Assembly (NCBI RefSeq): GCF_013374995.1
Contig: NZ_CP056030.1
Span: 4,124,501 to 4,188,500, forward strand
Direction: 5' to 3'
Length of the DNA: 64,000 bases
DNA from: Pseudomonas eucalypticola
GTDB taxonomy: Bacteria > Pseudomonadota > Gammaproteobacteria > Pseudomonadales > Pseudomonadaceae
Part shown: positions 46,601 through 54,732 of the stretch, piece after piece
Layout: every line of letters starts with the position of its first letter
Numbering within the stretch: the first letter of the stretch is position 1
Position numbers and translations under genes: made by a program
The notes under the pieces: generated by a model
What the model was told of the DNA's origin: nothing
Databases searched by the model: none
The model's input: only the letters and a program-made list of their open reading frames with translations

Positions 46601-49230
46601 TCTTCGTGCGCCCGGCGCAACTGATGGCCAGCGAGGACCGCCTGCTGGTGCTGTCGGTGGCGCGGCTGATGCTCAGCGATGGGTTGGGCACCCTGGCCGA
46701 ACAAGTGCACCGGCGCCGGGTATCACCGGTGCATGCCCCCTTCACCGCCAACCGCAGCGAGCGTGCGCGGCCCCAGGCCGCGAGGCCGGTCACCGTACCG
46801 GTGCTGCTGGGCAATGCATACGGCGGCTTCAGCCTGGACGGCAGCGAGTACCTGATCACCACCACGGCCGATGCGCCCACGCCTGCGCCGTGGGCCAACG
46901 TGCTGGCCAACCCCTACCTGGGCACCGTGGTGTCGGAAGCCGGGAGCGCCTACACCTGGGCGGAAAACGCCCACGAATTTCGTCTCACGCCGTGGCACAA
47001 CGACCCGGTCACCGACCGCAGCGGCGAGGCCCTCTACCTGCGCGACGAGGAGAGCGGACACTGCTGGTCGCCCACGCCGCTGCCGTGCCCCGGCATCGGC
47101 CCTTACCGCACCCGCCACGGCTTCGGCTACAGCGTGTTCGAGCATGAGGAAGATGGCCTCTACAGCGAGCTGTGGGTGTATGTCGCACTGGACGCACCGG
47201 TGAAATTCTCGCGCCTGCTGTTGACCAACCGCTCCGGCCGCCCACGCTCGGTCTCGGTCACTGGCTATGTGGAATGGGTGCTCGGCGACCTGCGCGGGCG
47301 CTCGGCCATGCACGTGGTGACCGAATCCGACCCGGTCAGCGGCGCGCTGTTCGCCCGCAATGCCTTCTCGGTGGAGTTCAGCGAGCGGGTGGCCTTCTTC
47401 GACTGCGATACGCCTGAGGCCGGCGTCACCGCAGACCGCACTGAATTCATCGGCCGCAACGGCACCTTGGCGGCCCCCGCGGCCATGCGCCATGCCGGCC
47501 TGTCCGGGCGCCGCGGCGCAGGCCTGGACCCTTGCGCTGCGCTCCAGATCCAGGTGGAACTGGCACCCGACAGCAGCCAGGAAGTGGTGCTGCGCCTGGG
47601 CGCGGAACGTTCCACCCAGGCCGCCAGCCAATTGGTGCAGCGCTACCGCGGCCGGCACACTGCGGCAGCCGAGCTGCTCAAGGTGCGCGAGCACTGGCGC
47701 GAGGTGCTGGGCGCGATTCAGGTCGACACCGGCGTGGCCTCGGTGGACGTCATGGTCAACGGCTGGCTGATGTACCAGGTGATCGCCTGCCGGTTCCAGG
47801 CCCGCAGTGGCTACTACCAGTCAGGTGGCGCCATCGGCTACCGCGACCAATTGCAGGACAGCATGGCGATGGTGCACGCCGACCCGCAGGCGGTGCGCGC
47901 GCACCTGTTGCTGTGCGCCAGCCGCCAATACGTGGAAGGCGATGTACAGCATTGGTGGCACCCGCCCCTGAACCGGGGCGTGCGGACCGGTTGCTCGGAT
48001 GACTACCTGTGGTTGGTGGAAGCCACCTGTCGCTACGTGGAGGTCACCGCCGACCTGGGCGTGCTCGATGCCCCGGCCGGGTACCTGGAAGGCCGCGCCC
48101 TGGGGGCCGGCGAGGAGTCCTACTACGACCTGCCCGGCAGCGCGCCGCTGAGCGAGTCCTTGTATCAGCACTGCGTGCGGGCCATCGAGCACAGCCTGCC
48201 GCGCGGCGTACACGGCTTGCCGCTGATGGGCTGCGGCGATTGGAACGACGGCATGAACCGCGTCGGCCACCTGGGGGCCGGGGAAAGCGTGTGGCTGGGC
48301 TTTTTCAGCTACCGGTTGCTGGAGCAGTTCGCCGTCCTCGCCCGCCGCCACGGGGACCCTGCCTTCGCCCAGCGTTGCCGCGATACCGCTGGGGCATTGG
48401 CGCACCACCTGGAACTCAACGCCTGGGATGGCGCCTGGTACCGCCGCGCCTGGTTCGACAACGGCCAGGTGCTGGGCGCGGCCGGCAATGCGCAATGCCG
48501 TATCGACTCCATCGCCCAAAGCTGGGCGGTGTTGTCCGGGGCCGGGGCCGCGAGCCGCCAGGTGCAGGCGATGCAATCTCTGGATGAGCACCTGGTCAAG
48601 CGTGACATCCGGGCGGTGCTGCTGCTGGACCCTGCGTTCGACGGCGGTGACCTGGACCCCGGCTACATCAAGGGTTATGTCCCCGGGGTGCGCGAGAACG
48701 GCGGGCAGTACACCCATGCGGCCGTGTGGGCCGCCATGGCGTTCGCACAGCTGGGCGATGCGCCCCGGGCCTGGGAACTGCTGAACCTGATCAACCCCGC
48801 CAACGCGACGCGCCTGGATGTCTACAAGGTCGAGCCCTACGTCATGGCCGCCGATGTCTATGGCTGCGCCCCCCATGCCGGGCGTGGCGGCTGGACCTGG
48901 TACACCGGCTCGGCCGGCTGGATGTACCGGTTGCTGGTCGAGTCGCTGCTGGGCGTGCAGCGCACCGGCACGCTGCTGCGCCTGGAGCCGCTGCTGCCCG
49001 AAGGCTGGCCGGGCTTCACCCTGCACTACCGCTTCGGCGCGGCGCTGTACCATTTCCAGGTGCTGGCGGGCAGCGCTGCCACGACTACGATGACCCTGGA
49101 TGGCACGGCACTGGGCAGTGGCGCGCTGCCCCTGGTCGACGATGGCGCCGAGCACTGGGTTCAGGTCGACTGCCGTGCCCGCTCGGCTTGCCCGCAGCCG
49201 CTGGCCCTGGCTCCGACCTTCGACGAATGA
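40648..49230 (+). CDS. cyclic beta-1,2-glucan synthase (GT84-GH94, NdvB/Cgs-type)
   Basis: A very large inner-membrane enzyme, 2860 aa from the ATG at 40648 (an in-frame ATG lies 19 codons upstream; neither has a strong ribosome site). It makes and cyclises periplasmic beta-1,2-glucan from UDP-glucose. In order: an N-terminal region to about 400; membrane segments near 420-470; the GT84 domain with ITLDTDTLLPRD at about 630 and the RRHRWIRGDW (QxxRW-like) motif near 779; membrane segments near 835-1000; a glucoamylase-like cytoplasmic/periplasmic domain with SPTNMGMALLAHLAAHDFGY; and two Glyco_transf_36 modules followed by the GH94 phosphorylase domain, with the GDWNDGMNRVG motif near 2528. 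The length is usual for Cgs proteins. No frame break is seen. It has no partner genes for substituent addition nearby. Confidence 0.95.
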   Translation: MSIRTGVQRLFSLAISAWRSDGFFKPRFEYEPLLRAELFSAEQMANHGISLAGQHRLTPSRGHDALLRRLVDNEVVLKRSCAALAQAQLSLRRATPAAEWLLDNFFLVEDHIRTARSHLPKGYSRELPRLASGPSAGLPRVYDIALETISHGDGWVDEKSLSRFIVAYQTVIPLALGELWAVPIMLRLALIENLRRVASRVMANANDRNLADDWAERLIETCEKDIKNVVLTVADMARSAPPMTSAFVAEFTRRLQGQSAALALPLNWIEQMLAESGSSIERQVQLDAQQQAADQVSIGNSIRSLRLLSATDWREFVEALSLVEEVLVQDPAAVYPAMDFSTRDSYRHVVERLARRAPAHTEIQVAQAAIGLASQGAGSDVARHVGHFLIGAGLPLLEQRLGARVPYNERWKRLLQQSPLLFYLVPVGFLTGLFAWPLLAAAHREGTALAAMAGLAIASLIMTSRLAISLINWLVNHSLAPLTLPKMDYAHGIPADARTLVVVPTLFASCADVDELVESLEVRFLANRDANLYFALLSDFSDAANAHEAGDTALLAHAAAAIGTLNQRYDAGRFFLLHRPRLWNPGEGVWMGHERKRGKLNELNAILRGGATAAFQLIVGDLAPLQSVRYVITLDTDTLLPRDVGRQCVAAMMHPLNRPVFAAGTQQIIAGYAMLQPRVGISLPNGTRSLYARLFGSDAGVDPYTRAVSDVYQDLFHQGSFIGKGIYEVDAFTHALEGSLPDNRILSHDLIEGCYARAGLLSDVQLYEQYPSRYSADARRRHRWIRGDWQLLPWTLPWVRDPRGAWAANRLNVMARWKIFDNLRRSLEPLALWLMFTWGWFASSQPLAWTLAVVGLMVVQPLLRALTDALQPAEDVPYRHYLRALLADLGRELARAGLTLAWLPHEMYYSVDALLRSLWRIGISHLRLLQWQPSREVERSTARSSLPALYGQLWVGPALALACAALLLNDPQRLAISAPLLLAWCLGPWLAWWLSAAPAAKVFAPSAEEWRLLKVLARKTWGFFDHYVGPEDNWLPPDNVQEAPKAAIAHRTSPTNMGMALLAHLAAHDFGYLSTDRLLARLAASLDSMAGLERHRRHFYNWYDTRTRAPLAPRYVSTVDSGNLAGLLLTLRGGLVQLADAPLFGPPLLAGLRDTLDCLTDDHLEPLRPQLEQTAITPAALLTLLADIRARANGGSTDDDRYWRAALARQCDDWTDALQGYGLPPTLAVAPSPPATLRQLAHLSLTDWAPEHHQQVSRVQASARARLATVARLVALVDDLAVMDYSLLYDTDRDLFVIGYNVDEHRRDSGYYDLLASEARLTHFIAIAQGQVPQRAWFTLGRLLGENAGVPTLLSWTGSMFEYLMPLLVMPHYPGSLLDQTCRAAVAVQIRHGHALGVPWGVSESGYYSLDAHLNYQYRAFGVQGLGLKRGLSNDIVIAPYASVLALMVDAPAASRNVQLLARQGLAGRFGLYEALDYTEARLPRGQRFAVVQSFMAHHQGMSLLALTSLLLGQPMQRRFEADPALQSALLLLQERVPRATVPYLQTAHSPVLGESGPAQDNGVRLFVEPGHKRPAVQLLSNGRYHVMLTSAGGGYSRRHDMAVTRWQEDVTQDNWGTFCYLRDVRSGAFWSTSHQPTLSNTDHHEAIFSDSRAEFRTRNLGVDSHLEIVVSPEDDIELRRLHLTNRGTSARTLEITTYAEVVLAPAASDAMHPAFSKLFVQTELLPALQAIVCSRRPRDSGEAQPWLCHLLAAHGVDIEAISYETDRARFIGRQRTLDAPAVLDAHCERLSGTAGAVLDPVVAIRCRITLEPEQKATIDLVTGMADSRDGCLYLINKYRDRHLADRVFDLCWTHSQVLLRQLNATLADARLFEQMASSVLYANAAMRADSTVLAANRRNQPGLWGQSISGDLPIVLLQVHSLDNIELVRQAIQAHAYWRQKGVAVDLVIWNEDQAGYRQQLQDGIMGLITSGSEASLLDRPGGIFVRPAQLMASEDRLLVLSVARLMLSDGLGTLAEQVHRRRVSPVHAPFTANRSERARPQAARPVTVPVLLGNAYGGFSLDGSEYLITTTADAPTPAPWANVLANPYLGTVVSEAGSAYTWAENAHEFRLTPWHNDPVTDRSGEALYLRDEESGHCWSPTPLPCPGIGPYRTRHGFGYSVFEHEEDGLYSELWVYVALDAPVKFSRLLLTNRSGRPRSVSVTGYVEWVLGDLRGRSAMHVVTESDPVSGALFARNAFSVEFSERVAFFDCDTPEAGVTADRTEFIGRNGTLAAPAAMRHAGLSGRRGAGLDPCAALQIQVELAPDSSQEVVLRLGAERSTQAASQLVQRYRGRHTAAAELLKVREHWREVLGAIQVDTGVASVDVMVNGWLMYQVIACRFQARSGYYQSGGAIGYRDQLQDSMAMVHADPQAVRAHLLLCASRQYVEGDVQHWWHPPLNRGVRTGCSDDYLWLVEATCRYVEVTADLGVLDAPAGYLEGRALGAGEESYYDLPGSAPLSESLYQHCVRAIEHSLPRGVHGLPLMGCGDWNDGMNRVGHLGAGESVWLGFFSYRLLEQFAVLARRHGDPAFAQRCRDTAGALAHHLELNAWDGAWYRRAWFDNGQVLGAAGNAQCRIDSIAQSWAVLSGAGAASRQVQAMQSLDEHLVKRDIRAVLLLDPAFDGGDLDPGYIKGYVPGVRENGGQYTHAAVWAAMAFAQLGDAPRAWELLNLINPANATRLDVYKVEPYVMAADVYGCAPHAGRGGWTWYTGSAGWMYRLLVESLLGVQRTGTLLRLEPLLPEGWPGFTLHYRFGAALYHFQVLAGSAATTTMTLDGTALGSGALPLVDDGAEHWVQVDCRARSACPQPLALAPTFDE

Positions 49231-49289
49231 CCCGCCGGGGGGCACAAAGGAGTACCCTGAACCCTCCACTGTTGCCAGGGTGCCCTGCC

Positions 49290-50009
49290 ATGCCCGAGCC
49301 ACGCGACAACCGCCTGCTGGCCGCGCTGCCTGCCGCTGACCTGCAGCGGCTGGCCCCGCACCTGGAGGTATTCACCCTCGGGCTGGGCGAGGTGTTGTAT
49401 GAACCGGGCGACACCCTTCGCCATGTGTACTTTCCCGTGGACGCCATCGTCTCGTTATTGCACGTCACCGAGAGCGGCGCTTCGGCGGAAATCGCCGTGG
49501 TCGGCAACGAAGGCATGATCGGCATCGCTCTGTTCATGGGGGGCGAAAGCACCTCCAGCCGCGCCGTGGTGCAAAGCGCCGGTGCCGCCTTGCGCCTGCC
49601 GGGGCCTACCCTGAAGAAAGAATTCAACCGCCACGGCGACCTGCTGCTGTTGATGCTGCGCTACACCCAGGCCTTGATTACCCAAATGTCCCAGACTGCC
49701 CTGTGCAACCGCCACCACTCCATCGACCAGCAACTGTGCCGCTGGTTGCTTCTGTCGTTGGACCGGCTGCCGGGAAACCGCCTGACCATGACCCAGGAAC
49801 TGATCGCCAACATGCTGGGCGTGCGCCGCGAAGGCGTGACCGAAGCGGCGGGAAAGCTGCAGCGCCTGGGCGTCATCGAGTACAGCCGCGGGCAGATCAC
49901 CGTCCTGGACCGCACACGGCTCGAAGGGTTGAGCTGCGAGTGCTACAGCGTGGTCAAGACCGAGACCGACCGCCTGCTGGGCCAGCCTCCCACACCGCCC
50001 ACCCTGTAG
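49290..50009 (+). CDS. Crp/Fnr-family transcriptional regulator
   Basis: A 239-aa protein with an N-terminal cyclic-nucleotide-binding-type beta roll (LEVFTLGLGEVLYEPGDTLRHVYFPVDAIVSLL, then AEIAVVGNEGMIGIALFMGG) and a C-terminal helix-turn-helix (LTMTQELIANMLGVRREGVTEAAGKLQRLGVIEYSRGQITVLD). No Cys cluster of Fnr type is seen. The subgroup resembles stand-alone regulators found in many proteobacteria, whose ligand is unknown. It begins 59 bases after the glucan synthase gene and may be co-transcribed with it. Its stop is followed within 6 bases by the 119-bp tandem array. Confidence 0.9.
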   Translation: MPEPRDNRLLAALPAADLQRLAPHLEVFTLGLGEVLYEPGDTLRHVYFPVDAIVSLLHVTESGASAEIAVVGNEGMIGIALFMGGESTSSRAVVQSAGAALRLPGPTLKKEFNRHGDLLLLMLRYTQALITQMSQTALCNRHHSIDQQLCRWLLLSLDRLPGNRLTMTQELIANMLGVRREGVTEAAGKLQRLGVIEYSRGQITVLDRTRLEGLSCECYSVVKTETDRLLGQPPTPPTL

Positions 50010-50014
50010 GACCA

Positions 50015-51142
50015 GGCGACGCGAACCTCCAGATCCTGCGCGGTGCCCTTTTCCCGAACTTCGCCCGGTCCCACAGTGAAAAAGCCCACTCCCGCAGCCC
50101 ACCCTGTGGGGCCGGGCGCCAGCTCGGGAAGCCGGCGACGCGAACCTCCAGACCCTGCGCGGTGCCCTTTTCCCGAGCTTCGCCCGGTCCCACAGTGAAA
50201 AACCCTACTCCCGCAGCCCACCCTGTGGGACCGGGCGCCAGCTCGGGAAGCCGGCGACGCGCACCTCCAGGCCGTGCGCGGTGCCCTTTTCCCGAGCTTC
50301 GCCCGGTCCCACAGTGAAAAACCCTACTCCCGCAGCCCACCCTGTGGGACCGGGCGCCAGCTCGGGAAGCCGGCGACGCGAACCTCCAGGCCGTGCGCGG
50401 TGCCCTTTTCCCGAGCTTCGCCCGGTCCCACAGTGAAAAACCCCACTCCCGCGGCCCACCCTGTGGGACCGGGCGCCAGCTCGGGAAGCCGGCGACGCGA
50501 ACCTCCAGGCCGTGCGCGGTGCCCTTTTCCCGAGCTTCGCCCAGTCCCACAGTGAAAAAGCCCACTCCTGCAGCCCACCCTGTGGGGCCGGGCGCCAGCT
50601 CGGGAAGCCGGCGACGCGAACCTCCAGGCCGTGCGCGGTGCCCTTTTCCCGAGCTTCGCCCGGTCCCACAGTGAAAAACCCCACTCCCGCGGCCCACCCT
50701 GTGGGACCGGGCGCCAGCTCGGGAAGCCGGCGACGCGAACCTCCAGGCCGTGCGCGGTGCCCTTTTCCCGAGCTTCGCCCAGTCCCACAGTGAAAAAGCC
50801 CACTCCTGCAGCCCACCCTGTGGGGCCGGGCGCCAGCTCGGGAAGCCGGCGACGCGCACCTCCAGGCCGTGCGCGGTGCCCTTTTCCCGAGCTTCGCCCG
50901 GTCCCACAGTGAAAAAACCCACTCCCGCGGCCTACCCTGTGGGACCGGGCGCCAGCTCGGGAAGCCGGCGACGCGAACCTCCAGACCCTGCGCGGTGCCC
51001 TTTTCCCGAGCTTCGCCCGGTCCCACAGTGAAAAACCCCACTCCCGCAGCCCACCCTGTGGGACCGGGCGCCAGCTCGGGAAGCCGGCGACGCGAACCTC
51101 CAGGCCCTGCGCGGTGCCCTTTTCCCGAGCTTCGCCCGGTCA
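50015..51142. repeat. 119-bp tandem array, about 9.5 copies
   Basis: The word GGCGACGCG recurs every 119 bases ten times, and units differ by only a few bases. Each unit can form a hairpin: CCCGAGCTTCGCCCGGTCCC pairs, with a small mismatch, with the GGGACCGGGCGCCAGCTCGGG part of the same unit. Two unit types alternate in the middle (CCCACTCCCGCGGCC and GCCCACTCCTGCAGCC), giving a higher-order 238-bp period. A single related copy lies at 57876-57902. Open frames across the array in both directions are by-products of a period not divisible by three and are not genes. Confidence 0.95.
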
Positions 51143-51265
51143 CCCCCCCCAAACTGGCAACACGCCACTTTCCACACCAAGGCACGGAACTCCCAGCGCC
51201 GCCATCGCCCTAACCTCGAAGCCGGTAAAACTGGCACAACGCCGATTCCAGAGAGGTTGCACTGC

Positions 51266-52687
51266 ATGTCATCCACCACCACGCCCTACGCCGCAGGTGA
51301 AGTCAGCGAGCAGAAAAGCGCTGCTCGCCGCCTGATATTCATCTCGGTACTCGTGGCCACCATGGGCGCACTCGCCTTCGGCTATGACACCGGCATCATC
51401 GCCGGTGCCTTGCCCTTCATGACCCTGCCGGTCGATCAGGGTGGCCTTGGCCTGAACCCCGTCAGCGAAGGCTTGATCACCGCGTCGCTGATCGTGGGCG
51501 CGGCCTTCGGTTCCTTGGCCAGCGGTTACCTGTCCGACCGCTTTGGCCGCCGCCTGACCTTGCGCGTACTGGCAGTACTGTTCATCGTCGGCGCCCTGGG
51601 CACCGCCGTGGCCCCGTCAATTGCGTTCATGGTCGCCGCCCGCTTCGTGCTGGGCATCGCCGTGGGCGGCGGTTCCGCCACCGTACCGGTGTTCATCGCC
51701 GAGATCGCCGGCCCTTCCAAACGCGCACGGCTGGTCAGCCGCAACGAACTGATGATCGTCAGCGGCCAGCTCCTGGCCTACGTGCTGAGCGCCGTGCTCG
51801 CCGCGCTGCTGCACACCCCGGGCATCTGGCGCTACATGCTGGCGATCGCCACCGTGCCAGGCCTGTTTCTGCTGATTGGCACTTTCTTCGTGCCGGCCTC
51901 GCCACGCTGGCTGGCCTCCAAGGGCCGCTTCGATGACGCCCAGCATGTCCTGGAACAACTGCGCGACAGCCACGCCGAGGCCCACCGCGAAGTCGAAGAG
52001 ATGAAAACCCAAGCCAAGCAGGCGCATAAACGCGTGCCCGTGGGCGAGTTGCTGCGCCAGCGCTGGGTGGTGAAATTGCTGTTCATCGGCGTGGGCCTGG
52101 GCTTCACCGCCCAGTTCACTGGCGTCAACGCGTTCATGTACTACACCCCCATCATCCTCAAGCACACCGGCATGGGCACCAACGCCGCGCTGACCGCCAC
52201 CATTGGCAACGGCGTGGTGTCGGTGATCGCCACCTTGCTGGGCATCTGGGCCATCGCCCATTACGGGCGCCGCAAGTTGCTGATGACTGGCCTGGTCATC
52301 GTCATTCTCGCCCAGGCCAGCCTAGGTTCGGTGTTGCAGTTCATGCCGCAGAACCTCACCCAGAGTTACGCCGCGCTGGCCTGTATCCTGGTGTTCCTGC
52401 TGTTCATGCAAATGTGCATCGCGCCGGTGTATTGGCTGCTGATGTCTGAACTGTTCCCCATGCAGGTACGCGGGTTGCTGACCGGCGTGGCCGTGTCCAT
52501 GCAGTGGCTGTTCAACGCGACCGTCGCGTTCCTGTTCCCGATCGCCATCAGCTCCCTGGGCAACCCTACGTTCTACGTATTCGCGGCCATCAACCTGGGC
52601 TCACTGCTGTTCGTGGCACTGTGCCTGCCGGAAACCCGTGGTAAATCGCTGGAGCAGATTGAAAAGCACATGAAGAAGGAGCTGTAA
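51266..52687 (+). CDS. MFS sugar:proton symporter (sugar porter family)
   Basis: A 473-aa inner-membrane transporter of the XylE/GalP/AraE type with about 12 membrane segments. Family signatures are present: [13 protein letters not shown] in TM1, [10 protein letters not shown] in loop 2-3, [15 protein letters not shown] after TM6, [11 protein letters not shown] in loop 8-9 and [13 protein letters not shown] at the C-terminal end. The ATG at 51266 has GAGAGG upstream and is preferred to a TTG three codons before. The sugar (xylose, galactose, glucose or inositol) cannot be decided. A strong hairpin follows at 52708. Confidence 0.93.
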   Translation: MSSTTTPYAAGEVSEQKSAARRLIFISVLVATMGALAFGYDTGIIAGALPFMTLPVDQGGLGLNPVSEGLITASLIVGAAFGSLASGYLSDRFGRRLTLRVLAVLFIVGALGTAVAPSIAFMVAARFVLGIAVGGGSATVPVFIAEIAGPSKRARLVSRNELMIVSGQLLAYVLSAVLAALLHTPGIWRYMLAIATVPGLFLLIGTFFVPASPRWLASKGRFDDAQHVLEQLRDSHAEAHREVEEMKTQAKQAHKRVPVGELLRQRWVVKLLFIGVGLGFTAQFTGVNAFMYYTPIILKHTGMGTNAALTATIGNGVVSVIATLLGIWAIAHYGRRKLLMTGLVIVILAQASLGSVLQFMPQNLTQSYAALACILVFLLFMQMCIAPVYWLLMSELFPMQVRGLLTGVAVSMQWLFNATVAFLFPIAISSLGNPTFYVFAAINLGSLLFVALCLPETRGKSLEQIEKHMKKEL

Positions 52688-52707
52688 GGTCTCGGGCGGT
52701 ATGGGCC

Positions 52708-52758
52708 TGCCATCGTCAAGCGGTCAGACCCGCTGACACAACCCGCTTGACGATGGCA
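52708..52758. terminator. long perfect hairpin between the sugar transporter and the NTF2-like gene
   Basis: The arms 52708-52723 (TGCCATCGTCAAGCGG) and 52743-52758 are perfect 16-base reverse complements. Inside the loop a second stem forms (GTCAG / CTGAC). It starts 20 bases after the transporter stop codon. It probably ends that transcript in both directions or shields its 3' end; no T-run is seen. Confidence 0.65.
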
Positions 52759-52818
52759 TCATCAGGGCGGTCAACCAACTCCCCCGTTGATCCCTGCCCG
52801 CCCGCCGAGGCCCTTGCC

Positions 52819-53292
52819 ATGACCGATACACAGCGTCCACCCCTGCCCCCCTTCACCCGGGAAACCGCCATCCAGAAAGTCCGTGCCGCCGAGGACGGCT
52901 GGAACACCCGCGACGCGGCCAAGGTTGCCTTGGCCTATACCGAAGACACCTCTTGGCGCAACCGCGCCGAGTTCATCGAAGGGCGCGCCCAGGCGCAGCA
53001 GTTCCTGGAGCGCAAGTGGCGCAAGGAATTGGACTACCGGTTGATCAAGGAGCTGTGGGCGTTTACCGACAACCGTATCGCCGTGCGCTATGCCTACGAA
53101 TGGCATGACGACTCGGGGAACTGGTTCCGCTCGTACGGCAACGAGAACTGGGAGTTTGCCGCCAATGGCCTGATGCAACGTCGCTATGCGTGCATCAATG
53201 ACCTGCCCATTACCGAGGCCGAGCGCAAATACCGCTGGCCATTGGGCCGCCGGCCCGATGACCACCCGGGGTTGAGTGAACTGGGGCTCTGA
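52819..53292 (+). CDS. NTF2-like protein (DUF1348-type)
   Basis: A 157-aa soluble protein from the ATG at 52819. The cone-shaped NTF2-like fold is indicated by [29 protein letters not shown], then [17 protein letters not shown] and a conserved [24 protein letters not shown]. Proteins of this group are widespread and uncharacterised; some related folds are enzymes, others only bind ligands. A small C-terminal tail ([18 protein letters not shown]) is usual for it. Confidence 0.88.
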   Translation: MTDTQRPPLPPFTRETAIQKVRAAEDGWNTRDAAKVALAYTEDTSWRNRAEFIEGRAQAQQFLERKWRKELDYRLIKELWAFTDNRIAVRYAYEWHDDSGNWFRSYGNENWEFAANGLMQRRYACINDLPITEAERKYRWPLGRRPDDHPGLSELGL

Positions 53293-53422
53293 CGGCGCGG
53301 GGACGTTTTTACAAACCCGGACGTTTATTCAAGACGCAGGGCATGCAGGGCGGCCACAGTCAACGCGCCCCCTGTGCCTGCACCTTGAACGCCATGGCGC
53401 AGGGCTTCGCCAGGAGCCGCCC

Positions 53423-54649
53423 ATGTACGTTGTCGAAAGACACCCCGATTTGCCCTCTTCCCGGCCATCGGCCCTGAACCGCCATCACGCTTATCTGCAC
53501 GTGGCCATCATCAACCATTTCCACCTGCGTTGCGCCTACGGGCCAGACGTCGGGTGCGCAGCCATGCAACAGCTCGCCGAACGGCTGGGTGCCTGGGGAC
53601 ACGTGACGCACCTGTCAGCTGGCCATTGCCTGCTCAGGGTTGCGGCCAGTGAAACACTGCGCCTAGCCGAGGACATTCTGGTGCAATGCTCCTTCAGCCC
53701 CATCGAGCACCTGGGCATCACCTGCCTGCTGGCGCTGGCCGTTGGCCCGGTGGACTACGACGGCCACCCCGACGCGCTGCTGACCATCGAGTCCAGTACC
53801 CTGGGATGGTGCCCATCACTACCTGCCGTGCAATACACCGAGCAATGGCGTGCCAGTTACCAGGCCCATATGCAGATCGCTCTGGACTTTGTACAGGCCC
53901 TGCGCGGCGGCCACGTGGGCCTGGCTTTCCAGCCGGTCAAACAACCCCATGACACCCGCACCGACTGCTACCGGGAAGCCTTGTTACGCATAGGCGCGCC
54001 GTCAAGTTGCCAGGAGGCGGGCCCGGCGGACGTCATCACCAGTTTGGAGACGCTGGGGCTGGTGCGCCTGCTGGATTACTGCGTAATCAGCAAAGCCATC
54101 GCGTTGTTGCAGGCCGACCCTACCGTGAAAATAGGCTGCAACCTCTCGGCTAAAAGCGCAGTCAACGACAGCTGGTGGCTGAGCACAGTGGCCGCCCTCA
54201 GCGACCAACCCAAGCTGGCCAAGCGCCTGGTGCTGGAGCTGACCGAAACGGTGGCACCCGACGCGCTACCATTGACCGCCCGTTTCCTCTCCCGCCTGAA
54301 AGCACTGGGCGCGCACCTGGCGCTGGATGATTTCGGCACCGGGGCCAGCGGATTCGCGCTGGTACAATGCATCCCCTTCGACATCATCAAGTTGGACCAG
54401 CGCTACCTGCAGAACGCCCGCCTGAGCCTGGATGGCAAGGAAATGCTGCACAGCCTGGTCAACATCTGCAAGCGCCTGGCGCCCGAGGTGGTCATTGAAG
54501 GCGTGGAAACCATCAGCGACCTCATGCAACTGAAACCGTACCGTGACAACGTGTGGACACAGGGCTTCTTCACCGGCAAACCGCTGGGGTGGGTGCAACT
54601 CGAGGATCCGACACAGGCGGCCGAGCAAGGACGTTTGAACAGCCCATGA
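53423..54649 (+). CDS. EAL-domain cyclic-di-GMP phosphodiesterase
   Basis: A 408-aa protein. The start at 53423 follows CAGGAG at 6 bases; the frame is open upstream. The first 150 residues look like a reduced GGDEF-type domain (HHAYLHVAIINHFHLRCAYG, then LAEDILVQCSF) without the active-site signature. The EAL domain follows with its catalytic set: YREALLRIG for EAL, GCNLSAKSAVND, LELTETV, ALDDFGTGASGF, IKLDQRY, VIEGVET and QGFFTGKPL. No membrane segment is seen. It probably degrades c-di-GMP. Confidence 0.9.
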   Translation: MYVVERHPDLPSSRPSALNRHHAYLHVAIINHFHLRCAYGPDVGCAAMQQLAERLGAWGHVTHLSAGHCLLRVAASETLRLAEDILVQCSFSPIEHLGITCLLALAVGPVDYDGHPDALLTIESSTLGWCPSLPAVQYTEQWRASYQAHMQIALDFVQALRGGHVGLAFQPVKQPHDTRTDCYREALLRIGAPSSCQEAGPADVITSLETLGLVRLLDYCVISKAIALLQADPTVKIGCNLSAKSAVNDSWWLSTVAALSDQPKLAKRLVLELTETVAPDALPLTARFLSRLKALGAHLALDDFGTGASGFALVQCIPFDIIKLDQRYLQNARLSLDGKEMLHSLVNICKRLAPEVVIEGVETISDLMQLKPYRDNVWTQGFFTGKPLGWVQLEDPTQAAEQGRLNSP

Positions 54650-54732
54650 CCCGAGGGGGGGCTGGCAGCGTGATTGTCCAGGCAATGCGCGATGAACCCT
54701 CCCACGCTTCACCCGGCCCGGCGCGGCATGCC

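Noticed and set aside
50015..51142. Possible CRISPR array.
   Set aside because: The units are near-identical over the whole 119 bases, so there are no unique spacers, and no cas gene is present.
49954..51213. Long frames (up to 326 aa) and six 93-aa frames in the 119-bp array.
   Set aside because: The period of 119 is not a multiple of three and the sequence lacks stops, so frames stay open by chance; no start signals or family features are seen.
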